From: Thalassotalea_B piscium_A
Lineage (GTDB): Bacteria > Pseudomonadota > Gammaproteobacteria > Enterobacterales > Alteromonadaceae
Assembly (NCBI GenBank): GCA_049347715.1
Contig: CP186339.1
Coordinates: 868,001 to 932,000 of the forward strand
Direction: 5' to 3'
Length of the DNA stretch: 64,000 nucleotides
In this document: in pieces, positions 36,089 to 45,615 of the stretch
Numbering within the stretch: position 1 is the stretch's first letter
Layout: each line of letters begins with the position of its first letter
Position numbers and translations under genes: made by a program
The notes under the pieces: model-generated
Told to the model about the DNA's origin: nothing
Seen by the model: only the letters and a program-made list of their open reading frames with translations
Database searches by the model: none

Positions 36089-36811
36089 TTGAATAACCAA
36101 GAAGTTTGTATTGTTATACCCGCGATGAATGAAGAAGATACCATCGGTAAGATAGTATCGCGTGCATGCTCGCTTAACTATAAAGTTATTGTCGTTGATG
36201 ATGCAAGTATTGATAATACGGCTTTAGTCGCTAAAAACGCTGGTGCGCAGGTACTTTCACCCATAAAAAATTTAGGGGCCTGGAAAGCAACACAAACAGG
36301 ATTAAGGTTAGCTGATAAGTTAGGCTATAAGATAGTTGTGACTATGGATGCTGACGGCCAGCATAACGTTGAGGATATTGCCATTTTGGTAAATAGATAC
36401 AATCAAGGGGCTGACGTAGTTATTGGTAATTGCACAGAAAGAGGCAGCAAGGGGCGGCATATTGCGTGGCAGTTTTTTAAACATATAAACCGTTTACCCG
36501 TGTCAGATATAACTTCTGGGTTTCGTTTGTATAATGAAAGAGCACTAAAATGTTTAACATCTAGACAAGCCACAATGTTTGAATATCAATGTATAGGTGT
36601 TTTACTTATGCTAAGAAATATGAATCTTTTAATCAATGAGGTTTCTGTTGCTATGAATGACAGAGACAATGGTTCTTCTAGAATATTTCATTCCTGGTTC
36701 GCTGTGGGTTATTACTTATTATATAGCGGACTATTGTCGGTAACCAAAGCTTTCCCTACTAAAAAAGAACGATATTTTAAACGATTGACAGGACTTAATA
36801 ATTTTGACTAA
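36089..36811 (+). CDS. GT2 family glycosyltransferase
   Basis: A 240-residue GT-A glycosyltransferase of the dolichyl-phosphate-mannose-synthase-like group. IVIPAMNEEDTIGKIV (residues 8-23), VVDDASIDNT near 34 and TMDADGQH near 84 (metal-binding DxD) are present. TTG 36089 is required because the first ATG (residue 13) would destroy the first strand. There are no C-terminal membrane helices; instead the next gene encodes a DUF2304 membrane protein, a common partner. It could load a polyprenyl carrier for a GT-C enzyme such as the one at 8464. Confidence 0.83.
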   Translation: MNNQEVCIVIPAMNEEDTIGKIVSRACSLNYKVIVVDDASIDNTALVAKNAGAQVLSPIKNLGAWKATQTGLRLADKLGYKIVVTMDADGQHNVEDIAILVNRYNQGADVVIGNCTERGSKGRHIAWQFFKHINRLPVSDITSGFRLYNERALKCLTSRQATMFEYQCIGVLLMLRNMNLLINEVSVAMNDRDNGSSRIFHSWFAVGYYLLYSGLLSVTKAFPTKKERYFKRLTGLNNFD

Positions 36812-37160
36812 TCCACAAATTGTTTCATCACTGATTGGCCTCATTCTCGCTTTAATTATTTATTGGTTGGTCAGAAGAGACCATATTGCGCCTAGACAAG
36901 CATTACGTTGGATTTTTGTCGCTGTAATCGTTTTGATTTTAGGAACTTTTCCTATCATTACCGATTGGATAGGACATGCTGCCGGTATTTCATATCCACC
37001 TATTATTCCCGTTATTATTGGATTAGGCGCTGCGCTAATTAAAATATTATTAATGGATATTGAGAGAAACAAAATAGAAATTACGTTAGATCGCATTGTC
37101 CAAAAACTAGCAATGTTAGAATCACAAATAGAAGCAGACAACAAAGATAATAATTGTTAA
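36804..37160 (+). CDS. DUF2304 membrane protein
   Basis: A 118-residue protein with three predicted membrane segments (about 4-22, 35-52, 60-82) and a charged C-terminal tail. It starts at TTG 36804, overlapping the GT2 stop by 8 bases. DUF2304 proteins are typically encoded directly after GT2 genes and may anchor them at the membrane. That role is inferred from pairing, not shown. Confidence 0.75.
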   Translation: MTNPQIVSSLIGLILALIIYWLVRRDHIAPRQALRWIFVAVIVLILGTFPIITDWIGHAAGISYPPIIPVIIGLGAALIKILLMDIERNKIEITLDRIVQKLAMLESQIEADNKDNNC

Positions 37161-37276
37161 CTTCTGCGTATTATTTTTAAACAAATAAATAATATATTTT
37201 ATTGAGAAAACAGTAGAATAATCTAATTGCTAATACCATAAGCAATGCAAACATTTAATTTAAAGGAAGTCAGTGA

Positions 37277-38110
37277 GTGAAATTAGTATTTGTTAGGCCA
37301 TCTTATCTTATGAGTGTTGTTATTTTATTAAGTAGTATGGTTTTATCTGCTTGTTCATCTACCAATGCGGTAGATCAACAAAGTTCAAGTCAAAATAATG
37401 ATCCACTAGAATCTATTAACCGACCTTTTTGGACGTTTACTTGGGATTATGCTGATAAATATGCCTTTAAACCAGCCGCACAAGGGTATGTTAAATATGT
37501 ACCTACTGATGTGCGTACAGGTTTACAAAATGTAGCGCTCAATCTAAACGAACCTTCCGCCATTATTAATAATCTGCTTCAAGGTAAATTTACCAGCGCA
37601 GCCAAAAGTACAGGAAGGTTTTTACTGAATTCAACCATTGGTATATTAGGTATATTTGACCCAGCAAGTGACTTTGGTTGGGGAAGAGAGCATGAAGAAT
37701 TTGGTGAAGTGCTAGGAAAATACGGTGTCGGAGATGGCCCATATCTTGTTGTACCAGCATTAGGTCCGTCTTCAGTGAGAGAAGAAGTGGGGGATTACGT
37801 TGATCGTTATTATTGGCCTTTGGCTGTGATAGACTTTTGGCCTAATGTAGTTAGAAGTGCAGTATTAGGATTAGAGGCTAGAGCGGCACTGATTGATCAA
37901 GAACAATTAATCAATGACTCAATTGATCCTTATGAATTTGTCAAAAATGCTTACTTTCAAAACATGAATTACAAAGTCTATGATGGTAATCCGCCGATTG
38001 AAATTAATGCTGAAGATGAAGCCGATTTAGAAGCTTTTCTTGATGAATTTGATGAAGAAGAAATACCAGAAAAAACGGTCGATACAACGGAAGAAAAAAT
38101 AGAAAAGTAG
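37277..38110 (+). CDS. mlaA: Outer-membrane lipid asymmetry lipoprotein MlaA (VacJ)
   Basis: A 277-residue lipoprotein from GTG 37277 behind AAGGAAG. The signal peptide ends in LSAC (Cys26). Conserved MlaA segments follow: NDPLESINRP near 41, NLNEPSAIINNLLQGK near 97, STIGILGIFDPASDFG near 121, GEVLGKYGVGDGPYLVVP near 144 and GPSSVREEVGDYVD near 166. MlaA removes phospholipid from the outer leaflet and passes it to MlaC. In other species it lies apart from mlaB-F too. The acidic tail (EADLEAFLDEFDEEEIPEK) is longer than usual. It stands alone between the capsule locus and the SLBB gene, with a terminator after it. Confidence 0.92.
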   Translation: MKLVFVRPSYLMSVVILLSSMVLSACSSTNAVDQQSSSQNNDPLESINRPFWTFTWDYADKYAFKPAAQGYVKYVPTDVRTGLQNVALNLNEPSAIINNLLQGKFTSAAKSTGRFLLNSTIGILGIFDPASDFGWGREHEEFGEVLGKYGVGDGPYLVVPALGPSSVREEVGDYVDRYYWPLAVIDFWPNVVRSAVLGLEARAALIDQEQLINDSIDPYEFVKNAYFQNMNYKVYDGNPPIEINAEDEADLEAFLDEFDEEEIPEKTVDTTEEKIEK

Positions 38111-38158
38111 TAAAGGATTGAGTGTTACATTGAAAGTGCTACACTTGATAAAATTTTT

Positions 38159-38195
38159 TACCGTATCGAGTATATTGATACGGTAGTTTTGTTAT
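38159..38195 (+). terminator. Rho-independent terminator after mlaA
   Basis: TACCGTATC and GATACGGTA form a perfect 9-bp stem (38159-38167, 38177-38185) around a 9-base loop, followed by GTTTTGTTATTT. An A/T run precedes the stem as well, so it could act in both directions. It separates mlaA from the SLBB export gene. Confidence 0.75.
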
Positions 38196-38219
38196 TTATT
38201 GGATATATTGGCGTTTAGA

Positions 38220-40970
38220 ATGATAAAAATTTGTAAACTATTAACTTTGGTGTTCTTCTTGTATACAAACGTTGCGATAGGAGCTGAATTACCAAGTAAT
38301 ATTTCCCCGCAGCAACTTGAGCAATTTAAGAAACTTCCTCCAGCACAACAAAGAGCACTTGCCCAAAGTATGGGTATAGATTACAACGCAATAAAATCAC
38401 AGATGAATAACTCTTCTAAAAAAGAAAGTGGTGTGGAAAATGAAGCGTTACAGCAATACTTTCCTCGAGGAACTCAATATGATGATCAGGGTAATCCTAT
38501 CTTTCAAGAAGACAATATTAACCCGATTGAGGAAGAAGACGACGGCAAACCAAAACCATTTGGTTACGACGTATTTGCGAATGCACCAAATACCTTTGCA
38601 CCAACAATCGATATAGCAATACCGGAACAATATATTATTGGTCCTGGAGATGAACTAACACTACAGATGTTCGGTAAAGAAAATAATGAGTATCAGTTAC
38701 AAGTTAGTCGAGAAGGGCAAATTATCATTCCAGAGCTAGGTCCTTTTACCATCACAGGAATGACTTTTATTGAAGCCAAAAAATACTTAGCAAATCAAAT
38801 TAAAGATAAAGTGTTAGGTGTTGATGTTATTGTTACATTAAGTGAATTACGTTCAATTAGGGTATTTGTTTTGGGCGATGCTTTCAAACCAGGCCCTTAT
38901 ATTCTTAATTCGTTATCAAGTATTACCCACGCTATTTTTGCTGCTGGCGGCATTAATGATATTGGTTCATTAAGAAATATACAGCTAAAACGAGGTGGTA
39001 AACTTATTACGACCTTAGATCTTTATGATTTATTAATAAAAGGTGACTCATCAAATGATGTAATGCTCAAGTCTGGTGATGTTATCTTTATAGCACCTGT
39101 TGGCGAACGCGTTACGGTGGAAGGTGAAGTAACTAGACCTGCAATATATGAATTGGTAGAAAAAGACACTTTTCAGTCATTAATGAAAATGGCTGGGGGA
39201 TTATTACCATCAGCGTATCCTTCTTCAACTGTGGTTGAGCGATTTAACGATAAGAACTTACGGACAGTTATTAACGTTGACTTGTCAAATAAGGAAACGT
39301 TAAAACAGTCGGTTAGAGGTGGTGATTATGTCAGAGTTATGAAAACCTCATCTCTTTATGAAGAGTCAGTGACTGTCATTGGTGCTGTATCACGCCCTGG
39401 TAAATATCAATGGAAAAAAGGACAAAAAGTTACTGATTTATTACCTAACATTCACGCTTATTTGGCCGACAGAGCCGATTTAACTTATAGTTTAATTATA
39501 AGAGAAAAAGATATAGGCCGTAATATTGAAGTACTTCAGTTTAGTATTTTTAAAGCGGTATCTGATACCAATTCCCCAGACAATATTGAACTACAACCTC
39601 GTGATAAAATTCTTGTATTTTCTAATATTGAAACAGACACTGCAAATGTTGAGTCACTAGATAGTTTTGCTTTAACAAAAGAAGAACTTGTTGAACGTGA
39701 AAAGCAAAATGCAGAAGATAGTTATAAAGAAAGAATGTTTTGGCAATATTATAGTGAAGAAGCTGAAAATTCATCTTTCAATCCACTAGAAGAAGTTGAC
39801 AAAGCGGATGAAACGCTTAAACAAGCATATTTATCTTTGGAAGAACTCACTGGCGAAACCGTAAGTGAAGTTGATATAAAAGATTTAGGTTATTTTTCTC
39901 GAAAACGCTTATTGGCGCCGGTTATTGAACAATTAAAAAGACAAGCAGCATCAGGGTATCCTATGCAGATTGTTGAAGTTGATGGCGCGGTTAAGTATCC
40001 AGGTGTTTACCCTTTGTCAAAAAATGCTAGAGCGAAGGATATTATTGAAGCAGCGGGTGGATTGTTAGAATCTGCATACCTTGTTAAAGCTGAAATCACC
40101 CGAGATCAAATTGCAGATGAAATGGCTAATAAATTAACACTTAACTTTAATTTATCACGTGCATTAAGAGGAGATGAAAGCGAAAACCCAGTTGTTAAAA
40201 GTAAAGACCGCTTAAATATCCATCACATTCCTGCTTGGCAAGAAAATCATATTGTTGAATTAAAAGGGGAGTTCAAATTTCCTGGGAAATATACCATCCG
40301 CCGTGGTGAATCTTTACGTGAGCTTATTAAGCGCGTTGGTGGTTTTACAGCTTTTGCTGATACAGAAGCGTCGTTATTTACCCGTGAAAAACTGAAACAA
40401 ATGGAGTTACAAAACTTAATTAAAGTTTCAGAAAGTTTACGGATGGAAATTGCATCAAAAAGTTTAGCGCAAAGAGACGGTTCTCAAAGTCTAGATTACG
40501 AGCAAGCGAGAATGCTACTTGCAGATCTAACAAAGGTAACTCCTGTAGGACGTTTGGTTGTCGATATACCACGAATCGTCTCTAAAACAGATACAGATAT
40601 TGTATTAGAAAATGGAGATATACTTTATGTACCTACTAAACAAGACTCAATTAATGTGGTTGGTCAAGTACAAGTGGCTACTTCGCATGTCTATCAACCT
40701 GGGCTAGATGCACTTGATTATATTGAATTAAGTGGCGGAATAAAAAAACAAGCGGATGAAGATCGTATTTATGTCATTAAAGCAAATGGTTCGGTACAAA
40801 TCCCAAGTTCAGGGAACTGGTTTGCTAATAATGATCAAACATTACGACCCGGTGACACCGTTGTTGTGCCACTAGATTCTTCTTATATGGAAAATATTAC
40901 ATTATGGCAAATCTCTACCCAAATTATCTACCAAGCAGCGGTTGCTATTGCGGCGATTTCGGGTATTTAG
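38220..40970 (+). CDS. Long SLBB-domain polysaccharide export protein
   Basis: A 916-residue protein from ATG 38220 (a TTG seven codons earlier lacks a ribosome site). A signal peptide (to about 22) is followed by a Gln-rich segment, a Poly_export domain (about 130-210, YIIGPGDELTLQMFGKEN) and at least four SLBB repeats (for example VTVEGEVTRPAIYELVEKDT, VTVIGAVSRPGKYQWKKG, VEVDGAVKYPGVYPLSKN, VELKGEFKFPGKYTIRRGE). A hydrophobic C-terminal segment closes it. It is a relative of Wza/KpsD that should form or gate an outer-membrane or periplasmic export channel. It is much longer than Wza (about 380 residues) or KpsD. It could serve the KpsMT capsule or the Wzx/Wzz glycan. Confidence 0.85.
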   Translation: MIKICKLLTLVFFLYTNVAIGAELPSNISPQQLEQFKKLPPAQQRALAQSMGIDYNAIKSQMNNSSKKESGVENEALQQYFPRGTQYDDQGNPIFQEDNINPIEEEDDGKPKPFGYDVFANAPNTFAPTIDIAIPEQYIIGPGDELTLQMFGKENNEYQLQVSREGQIIIPELGPFTITGMTFIEAKKYLANQIKDKVLGVDVIVTLSELRSIRVFVLGDAFKPGPYILNSLSSITHAIFAAGGINDIGSLRNIQLKRGGKLITTLDLYDLLIKGDSSNDVMLKSGDVIFIAPVGERVTVEGEVTRPAIYELVEKDTFQSLMKMAGGLLPSAYPSSTVVERFNDKNLRTVINVDLSNKETLKQSVRGGDYVRVMKTSSLYEESVTVIGAVSRPGKYQWKKGQKVTDLLPNIHAYLADRADLTYSLIIREKDIGRNIEVLQFSIFKAVSDTNSPDNIELQPRDKILVFSNIETDTANVESLDSFALTKEELVEREKQNAEDSYKERMFWQYYSEEAENSSFNPLEEVDKADETLKQAYLSLEELTGETVSEVDIKDLGYFSRKRLLAPVIEQLKRQAASGYPMQIVEVDGAVKYPGVYPLSKNARAKDIIEAAGGLLESAYLVKAEITRDQIADEMANKLTLNFNLSRALRGDESENPVVKSKDRLNIHHIPAWQENHIVELKGEFKFPGKYTIRRGESLRELIKRVGGFTAFADTEASLFTREKLKQMELQNLIKVSESLRMEIASKSLAQRDGSQSLDYEQARMLLADLTKVTPVGRLVVDIPRIVSKTDTDIVLENGDILYVPTKQDSINVVGQVQVATSHVYQPGLDALDYIELSGGIKKQADEDRIYVIKANGSVQIPSSGNWFANNDQTLRPGDTVVVPLDSSYMENITLWQISTQIIYQAAVAIAAISGI

Positions 40971-41006
40971 TTATGTGAAGAGTATGTATCTTGTAAAAAC
41001 TAGGCG

Positions 41007-41052
41007 AATCACTTAATAAAAACGTAATTAAAATGACACTTATTAAGTGATT
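41007..41052. repeat. Large inverted repeat after the SLBB gene
   Basis: AATCACTTAATAA (41007-41019) and TTATTAAGTGATT (41040-41052) are perfect 13-base arms around a 20-base centre, followed by only a short T run. It lies in the 191-base spacer before wecA. It could be a weak terminator, an mRNA-stabilising stem or an operator. Confidence 0.65.
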
Positions 41053-41161
41053 TACCCTAGCTATATAACCAATAGGCTATTATAATTAGCGCCATATTTA
41101 GATTCTCTCGTTCTTCAATGGATTAAAGAACTTACTAACAAGTATATTTGGTAAAATATTA

Positions 41162-42214
41162 ATGTTGCTTATTTCTTCTGCTTTATTTGTTGCCTTCATT
41201 GTTTCAATATTAACTATTAAAGTATTACTTCCCTTAGCTCCACACATCGGACTAGTTGATTTACCCAATGAACGTAAAAAGCATGACGGTGCTATTCCGT
41301 TAATTGGTGGTATTTCAATTTATACAGGGGTGTTAATCGCCTCAACTATATTTGTAGAACAAAGCCAATTACTCAACCTCTATTTTATTTCTTCTGCTTT
41401 ATTAGTGTTTATCGGCACTATGGACGACATCTATGACTTAAGTGTTGCTCCTCGAATGATATTTCAAGGCATAGTAGCCACCTTAATGGTGTTTGGTGCA
41501 GGCCTTTATATTCACGATTTTGGTAATTTACTTGCTTTCGGTAATCTAGATATAGGCCGATATGGTTTGATTTTTACTATGTTGGCTTGTGTAGCTGCTA
41601 TAAACGCCTTTAATATGATTGACGGTATTGATGGTCTTGCTGGGTCTATGAGTATTGTTTCTATATTATCAATTGTTATTTTAACGTTACTTAATAATAA
41701 CGGCGCAGACATTTTATTACCTTTAATTTTAGTGGTCTCAATTATTCCTTATCTTTTTTACAATGTAAGTACACGAAACCCACGTGGGAAAAAAATCTTT
41801 ATGGGTGATGCGGGTAGTATGTTTATGGGGTTAACCATTATTTGGCTATTAACTCTTGCTACTCAAAATACAGCAGATGGTAGTGCCGCTTTCCGTCCTG
41901 TAACCGCATTGTGGATTATTGCAGTACCCCTTATGGATATGTTCGCCATTATGTTAAGACGTATTCGTAAAGGTGTTTCACCATTTAAAGCTGACAACGG
42001 ACATTTACATCATATTTGTATGCGTTTGGGGCTTTCTTCTCGCCAAGCGTTATGGGCAATAAGTGCTTTAGCTATAGTGTTTGCTACCTGTGGTATTGTT
42101 GGCGAAATATTTAATGTACCAGAATGGTTAATGTTAAGTTTATTTTTGGCTACATTTGTTGCCTATTCTTTTGCTATTCAGCATTCATGGAAGTTTGTAC
42201 GCGCGTTAAAATAA
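41162..42214 (+). CDS. wecA: Undecaprenyl-phosphate alpha-N-acetylglucosaminyl 1-phosphate transferase
   Basis: A 350-residue polytopic protein with about ten or eleven helices. HDGAIPLIGGISIY near 41, TMDDIYDLSVAPRMIFQ near 84 (the DD motif), FNMIDGIDGLAG near 146, FMGDAGSMFMG near 212 and the HLHH motif near 281 are diagnostic of the WecA/MraY superfamily, WecA branch. It transfers a HexNAc-1-phosphate to undecaprenyl phosphate on the cytoplasmic face and so starts a lipid-linked glycan. In this window it could prime the Wzx/Wzz-dependent glycan encoded after 54674. It stands alone just before the type II secretion operon. Confidence 0.9.
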   Translation: MLLISSALFVAFIVSILTIKVLLPLAPHIGLVDLPNERKKHDGAIPLIGGISIYTGVLIASTIFVEQSQLLNLYFISSALLVFIGTMDDIYDLSVAPRMIFQGIVATLMVFGAGLYIHDFGNLLAFGNLDIGRYGLIFTMLACVAAINAFNMIDGIDGLAGSMSIVSILSIVILTLLNNNGADILLPLILVVSIIPYLFYNVSTRNPRGKKIFMGDAGSMFMGLTIIWLLTLATQNTADGSAAFRPVTALWIIAVPLMDMFAIMLRRIRKGVSPFKADNGHLHHICMRLGLSSRQALWAISALAIVFATCGIVGEIFNVPEWLMLSLFLATFVAYSFAIQHSWKFVRALK

Positions 42215-42308
42215 ATTTTAACAAATGATTATATTTTTTAATTGATTCCCTATCCATACCAACGTTAGTATACTCTTACGTTAAAATTACTTATCTAAAT
42301 ATCTAAAT

Positions 42309-42707
42309 ATGAATAAAAAGATCAACGGCTTCACTATGATGGAATTACTTATTGTAATTGTTATTCTTGGTTTATTAGCATCTTTAGTTGCACCCAAATT
42401 TTTTGGTCAGCTTGGCACTGCTGAACGAGGTGTTGCAGCAGCACAAATGCATGCCTTTGAAACGGCTCTAGATACATATCGTTTAGATATGGGAAGTTAC
42501 CCTTCATCGTTAGAAGAACTGCGAAAAAGTGATAAACCAAGATGGGATGGTCCCTATCTACCAAAAGATGTCCCTTTAGATCCTTGGAAAAATCCATATA
42601 TATACTCTGTGCCAGGGGATGATGGAGCACCATATAAAATAATGTCTTACGGCGCTGATGGTAAGCCGGGTGGAACAGATAACGATGCCGATATAGTGCA
42701 TAAATAA
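42309..42707 (+). CDS. gspG: Type II secretion major pseudopilin
   Basis: A 132-residue pseudopilin. The prepilin signal ends NGF^TMMELLIVIVILGLLASLV with Glu5 present, followed by the GspG features DTYRLDMGSYPSSLEEL, WDGPYLPKDVPLDPWKNPY and YKIMSYGADGKPGGTDNDADI, where Asp residues bind Ca2+. GspG forms the body of the periplasmic pseudopilus. Length is normal. It opens an eleven-gene operon. The stop and the gspE start share one base (TAATG). A prepilin peptidase (GspO/PilD) must be supplied from elsewhere. Confidence 0.94.
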   Translation: MNKKINGFTMMELLIVIVILGLLASLVAPKFFGQLGTAERGVAAAQMHAFETALDTYRLDMGSYPSSLEELRKSDKPRWDGPYLPKDVPLDPWKNPYIYSVPGDDGAPYKIMSYGADGKPGGTDNDADIVHK

Positions 42708-44368
42708 TGGAAAAAATGTCATTAGTTGAACTCTTAGTTGAAACGTTTTCCGTTTCAAGTGAAGATCTTTTACGAGCTGAAAGCTATCAAAAAAAATTTG
42801 GTGGACGATTAGAGCAAATATTGGTGAATATGGGGAGTCTACCAGATGATCAAATTGCTCCTCTGTATAGTCAGTTTTTACAACTTCCATTAGTAAATGT
42901 CACTGAATGGATAGATGTTCCTGTTGTAGACATAGACGAATTAACCTTGAAGTTTTTGATGGAGTATCATTGGCTACCTCTTGAGAAGAAAGATTCTCAC
43001 TGGATATTCGCATGTCGCTTTCCATTGGAATTGAGTGTTAACCAATGGTTAACACAAAAAGGGATATCAGCTGAAATACTGATAGCATCAGAATCAGATA
43101 TACAAGTTTTATCAAGTAAATTTTCCCAGCTTAATCCCTCTGACGATAGCCAAGAACTATTAGGGGATGAAGAAGCTCGTTTAAGAGAATTAGCAACTGA
43201 AGCTCCAACCGTTAATCTACTGAATTCGCTTATTAGTCGAGCCTTACGACAAGGCGCGTCTGATATGCATTTAGAACCTTATAATGGTCGCTATAGAGCC
43301 CGGTTTCGTGTCGATGGCGTTCTGCATGAAGCAGAAGTGCTAGCACCTCGTATGCAATTACCTATTGTAACTCGCCTGAAAATATTATCAGGTATGGATA
43401 TCGCAGAAAAACGACGTCCACAAGATGGTAAAATAGAAATGAAAATTGCAAACCAAGAACTTGATATTCGTGTTTCTGCTCTACCATTAAACGATGGCGA
43501 GTCTATGGTTTTACGTTTTCTAAGAAAAGATAACGTGCAATATGATATGTCGGTACTTGGTTTATCGAACGACATTGAAACTATGATCCGCGAAGATATA
43601 AAAACAACAGCAGGGGTGGTTTTATTAACGGGTCCTACAGGCTCAGGTAAAACTACTACCCTATACACTTTCTTGAATGCATTAAATAATGATGATGTAA
43701 AAATTATCACCTTAGAAGATCCCGTTGAGTATCAGCTTCCAGGTATCAATCAAGTACAAGTTAATAGTGATATTGGCTTTGACTTTGCGGCAGGACTACG
43801 CTCTATTGTACGTCAGGATCCCGATATCATCATGTTAGGTGAGATTAGAGATAAAGAAACCGCACAAATAGCACTACAATCAGCATTAACTGGTCACTTA
43901 GTATTTTCTACTGTGCATACGAATGATGCGGCAAGTGCTTATACGCGACTACTTGATTTAGGTGTAGAAGAATTTCTACTTAATGCAGCCTTAGTGTCAA
44001 TTGTAGCCCAACGCTTAGCGCGTAAGATTTGTGTGCATTGCGCTAAACCCCACCCTGAATCTGAGCACCTTATTGATACATATAAACTTACTGAACTTGC
44101 ACGGAAATTTAATGTGTCTGAAATCAAGCTAACCAAAGGTGAAGGTTGTGAGCAGTGCGGTCACTCAGGCTATAAAGGACGAATGGCTGTCACTGAATAT
44201 CTTCGTTGTGACGATGAAATAAAAGCAATGCCTAAAGATTCTGATTTTATTCCTAAGGCGAAAAAGCATAATAAATCACTTGATCGCAGAACCCTATTAG
44301 AAGATGGATTATATAAAGCTATTTTAGGCTTTACAACTGTTGAAGAAGTTGTACGGGTTGCAGGGTAA
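42707..44368 (+). CDS. gspE: Type II secretion ATPase
   Basis: A 553-residue assembly ATPase. An N-terminal GspE/MshE-N-type domain (about 1-140) precedes the ATPase core: LTGPTGSGKTTTLY (Walker A, near 306), ITLEDPVEYQ (Asp box, near 331), MLGEIRDKETAQIA (Walker B, near 372) and LVFSTVHTND (His box, near 402). A tetracysteine zinc module CVHCAKPH...CEQCGHSGYKG lies near 442-490. It powers pseudopilus assembly from the cytoplasm. It is one base into gspG's stop and two bases ahead of gspF. Confidence 0.94.
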   Translation: MEKMSLVELLVETFSVSSEDLLRAESYQKKFGGRLEQILVNMGSLPDDQIAPLYSQFLQLPLVNVTEWIDVPVVDIDELTLKFLMEYHWLPLEKKDSHWIFACRFPLELSVNQWLTQKGISAEILIASESDIQVLSSKFSQLNPSDDSQELLGDEEARLRELATEAPTVNLLNSLISRALRQGASDMHLEPYNGRYRARFRVDGVLHEAEVLAPRMQLPIVTRLKILSGMDIAEKRRPQDGKIEMKIANQELDIRVSALPLNDGESMVLRFLRKDNVQYDMSVLGLSNDIETMIREDIKTTAGVVLLTGPTGSGKTTTLYTFLNALNNDDVKIITLEDPVEYQLPGINQVQVNSDIGFDFAAGLRSIVRQDPDIIMLGEIRDKETAQIALQSALTGHLVFSTVHTNDAASAYTRLLDLGVEEFLLNAALVSIVAQRLARKICVHCAKPHPESEHLIDTYKLTELARKFNVSEIKLTKGEGCEQCGHSGYKGRMAVTEYLRCDDEIKAMPKDSDFIPKAKKHNKSLDRRTLLEDGLYKAILGFTTVEEVVRVAG

Positions 44369-44370
44369 TT

Positions 44371-45573
44371 ATGACAATCTTTACGTATAAAGCATATGAT
44401 CAATCTGGTGGTAAAGTTGATGGACAAATAGAGGCTGCGGATAAAGCAAGCGCATTAGCGGCATTAAAAAATCAGAATTTATTACCGACAACTGTTAAAG
44501 CAATAAGTGAAAGCAGTAAAAATGTTATTGGTTTTAATAATAAAGTCTCCCTTACTGATTTAGAGTTTTTAACGGCTGAATTAAGCCTGTTGCTTGAATC
44601 AGGAGTTAGAATTGATAAAGGCATTGATATTATTAAAAAGACTAAGGCTAAACCAGCATTAGCTGATTTACTCGGTCAAATTAGTAATAACCTTAAAAAG
44701 GGTAAAAGTCTTTCAGAATCAGTAAGAGAGCATAGTGAAATATTCGATCCCTTATATTGTAATTTAATCGAATTAGGGGAAGCATCGGGGAATTTAAGTG
44801 AAATATTTGATGGTCTAGCTAAAGATTTGAAATTTAGACGGGATTTACAACGTAAAATTATTAGCTCATTAGCCTATCCTTCAGTAATCTTTTTTGTTTG
44901 CTTGTTAAGTATCTTTTTTATCTTTAACTTCATTATTCCAAAAATGTCAGCAATGTTTACTGATATTGAAGCTCTACCTTGGTATACACAATTAATGTTA
45001 TCCACAAGTGCGTGGATGGTTGAGTATCAAGGTTTGTTAGTTATTGGCGTTATCGCTTCAATATTTTTATTGATTACAGCAAGTAAGCAGAAGGCTTTTA
45101 ATCATTGGTGGCAATCGGTTAGTTTAAAATTACCTATTTTGAAAAAAGCAATAGTTACGGTAGAACGTATTCGTTTCAATAGTGGCTTAGCTATGATGAT
45201 CAAAGCTGGTGTACAAATTGACAGAGCCATAGGGCTATCAGCGGGTAATATTAAAAACCAAATATTAAAAAGAGAGATGGAGATAGCTAAAGCCAAAGTC
45301 AAAAGCGGTAGTGCGTTAACTCCAGCTTTGCAACAAACGTCTTTGTACCCAGCATTTTTTGTCTCATTACTTGAAGTAGGTGAAGAGTCAGGTAATTTAG
45401 AGCGTGTATTTGATGAAATAGCAAATAGGTCAAGACAAGAATTTGAAAGTTGGACAGAGCGAATGACAACCCTACTTGAACCCTTAATGATTTTATTTAT
45501 GGGGGGCTTTGTTGGTGGGGTTGTTGTGGTGATGTTGATGAGTATGGTATCCCTCAATGAGTTGGGGATGTGA
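44371..45573 (+). CDS. gspF: Type II secretion inner-membrane platform protein
   Basis: A 400-residue protein with two T2SSF domains and three membrane segments. It begins TIFTYKAYDQSGGKVDGQIEA as GspF proteins do. The first domain has LSLLLESGVRIDKGIDI near 69 and LIELGEASGNLSEIF near 131; the second repeats this as LAMMIKAGVQIDRAIGL near 272 and LLEVGEESGNLERVF near 334. It anchors pseudopilus assembly in the inner membrane next to GspE. Confidence 0.93.
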   Translation: MTIFTYKAYDQSGGKVDGQIEAADKASALAALKNQNLLPTTVKAISESSKNVIGFNNKVSLTDLEFLTAELSLLLESGVRIDKGIDIIKKTKAKPALADLLGQISNNLKKGKSLSESVREHSEIFDPLYCNLIELGEASGNLSEIFDGLAKDLKFRRDLQRKIISSLAYPSVIFFVCLLSIFFIFNFIIPKMSAMFTDIEALPWYTQLMLSTSAWMVEYQGLLVIGVIASIFLLITASKQKAFNHWWQSVSLKLPILKKAIVTVERIRFNSGLAMMIKAGVQIDRAIGLSAGNIKNQILKREMEIAKAKVKSGSALTPALQQTSLYPAFFVSLLEVGEESGNLERVFDEIANRSRQEFESWTERMTTLLEPLMILFMGGFVGGVVVVMLMSMVSLNELGM

Positions 45574-45615
45574 TGCGAGTTAATAAAGTACAGTACGTGA
45601 ATACTTACTAACACA

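Noticed and set aside
43291..43710. A 139-codon minus-strand frame inside gspE
   Set aside because: It is the complement of the conserved ATPase core of GspE and has no independent start signals.
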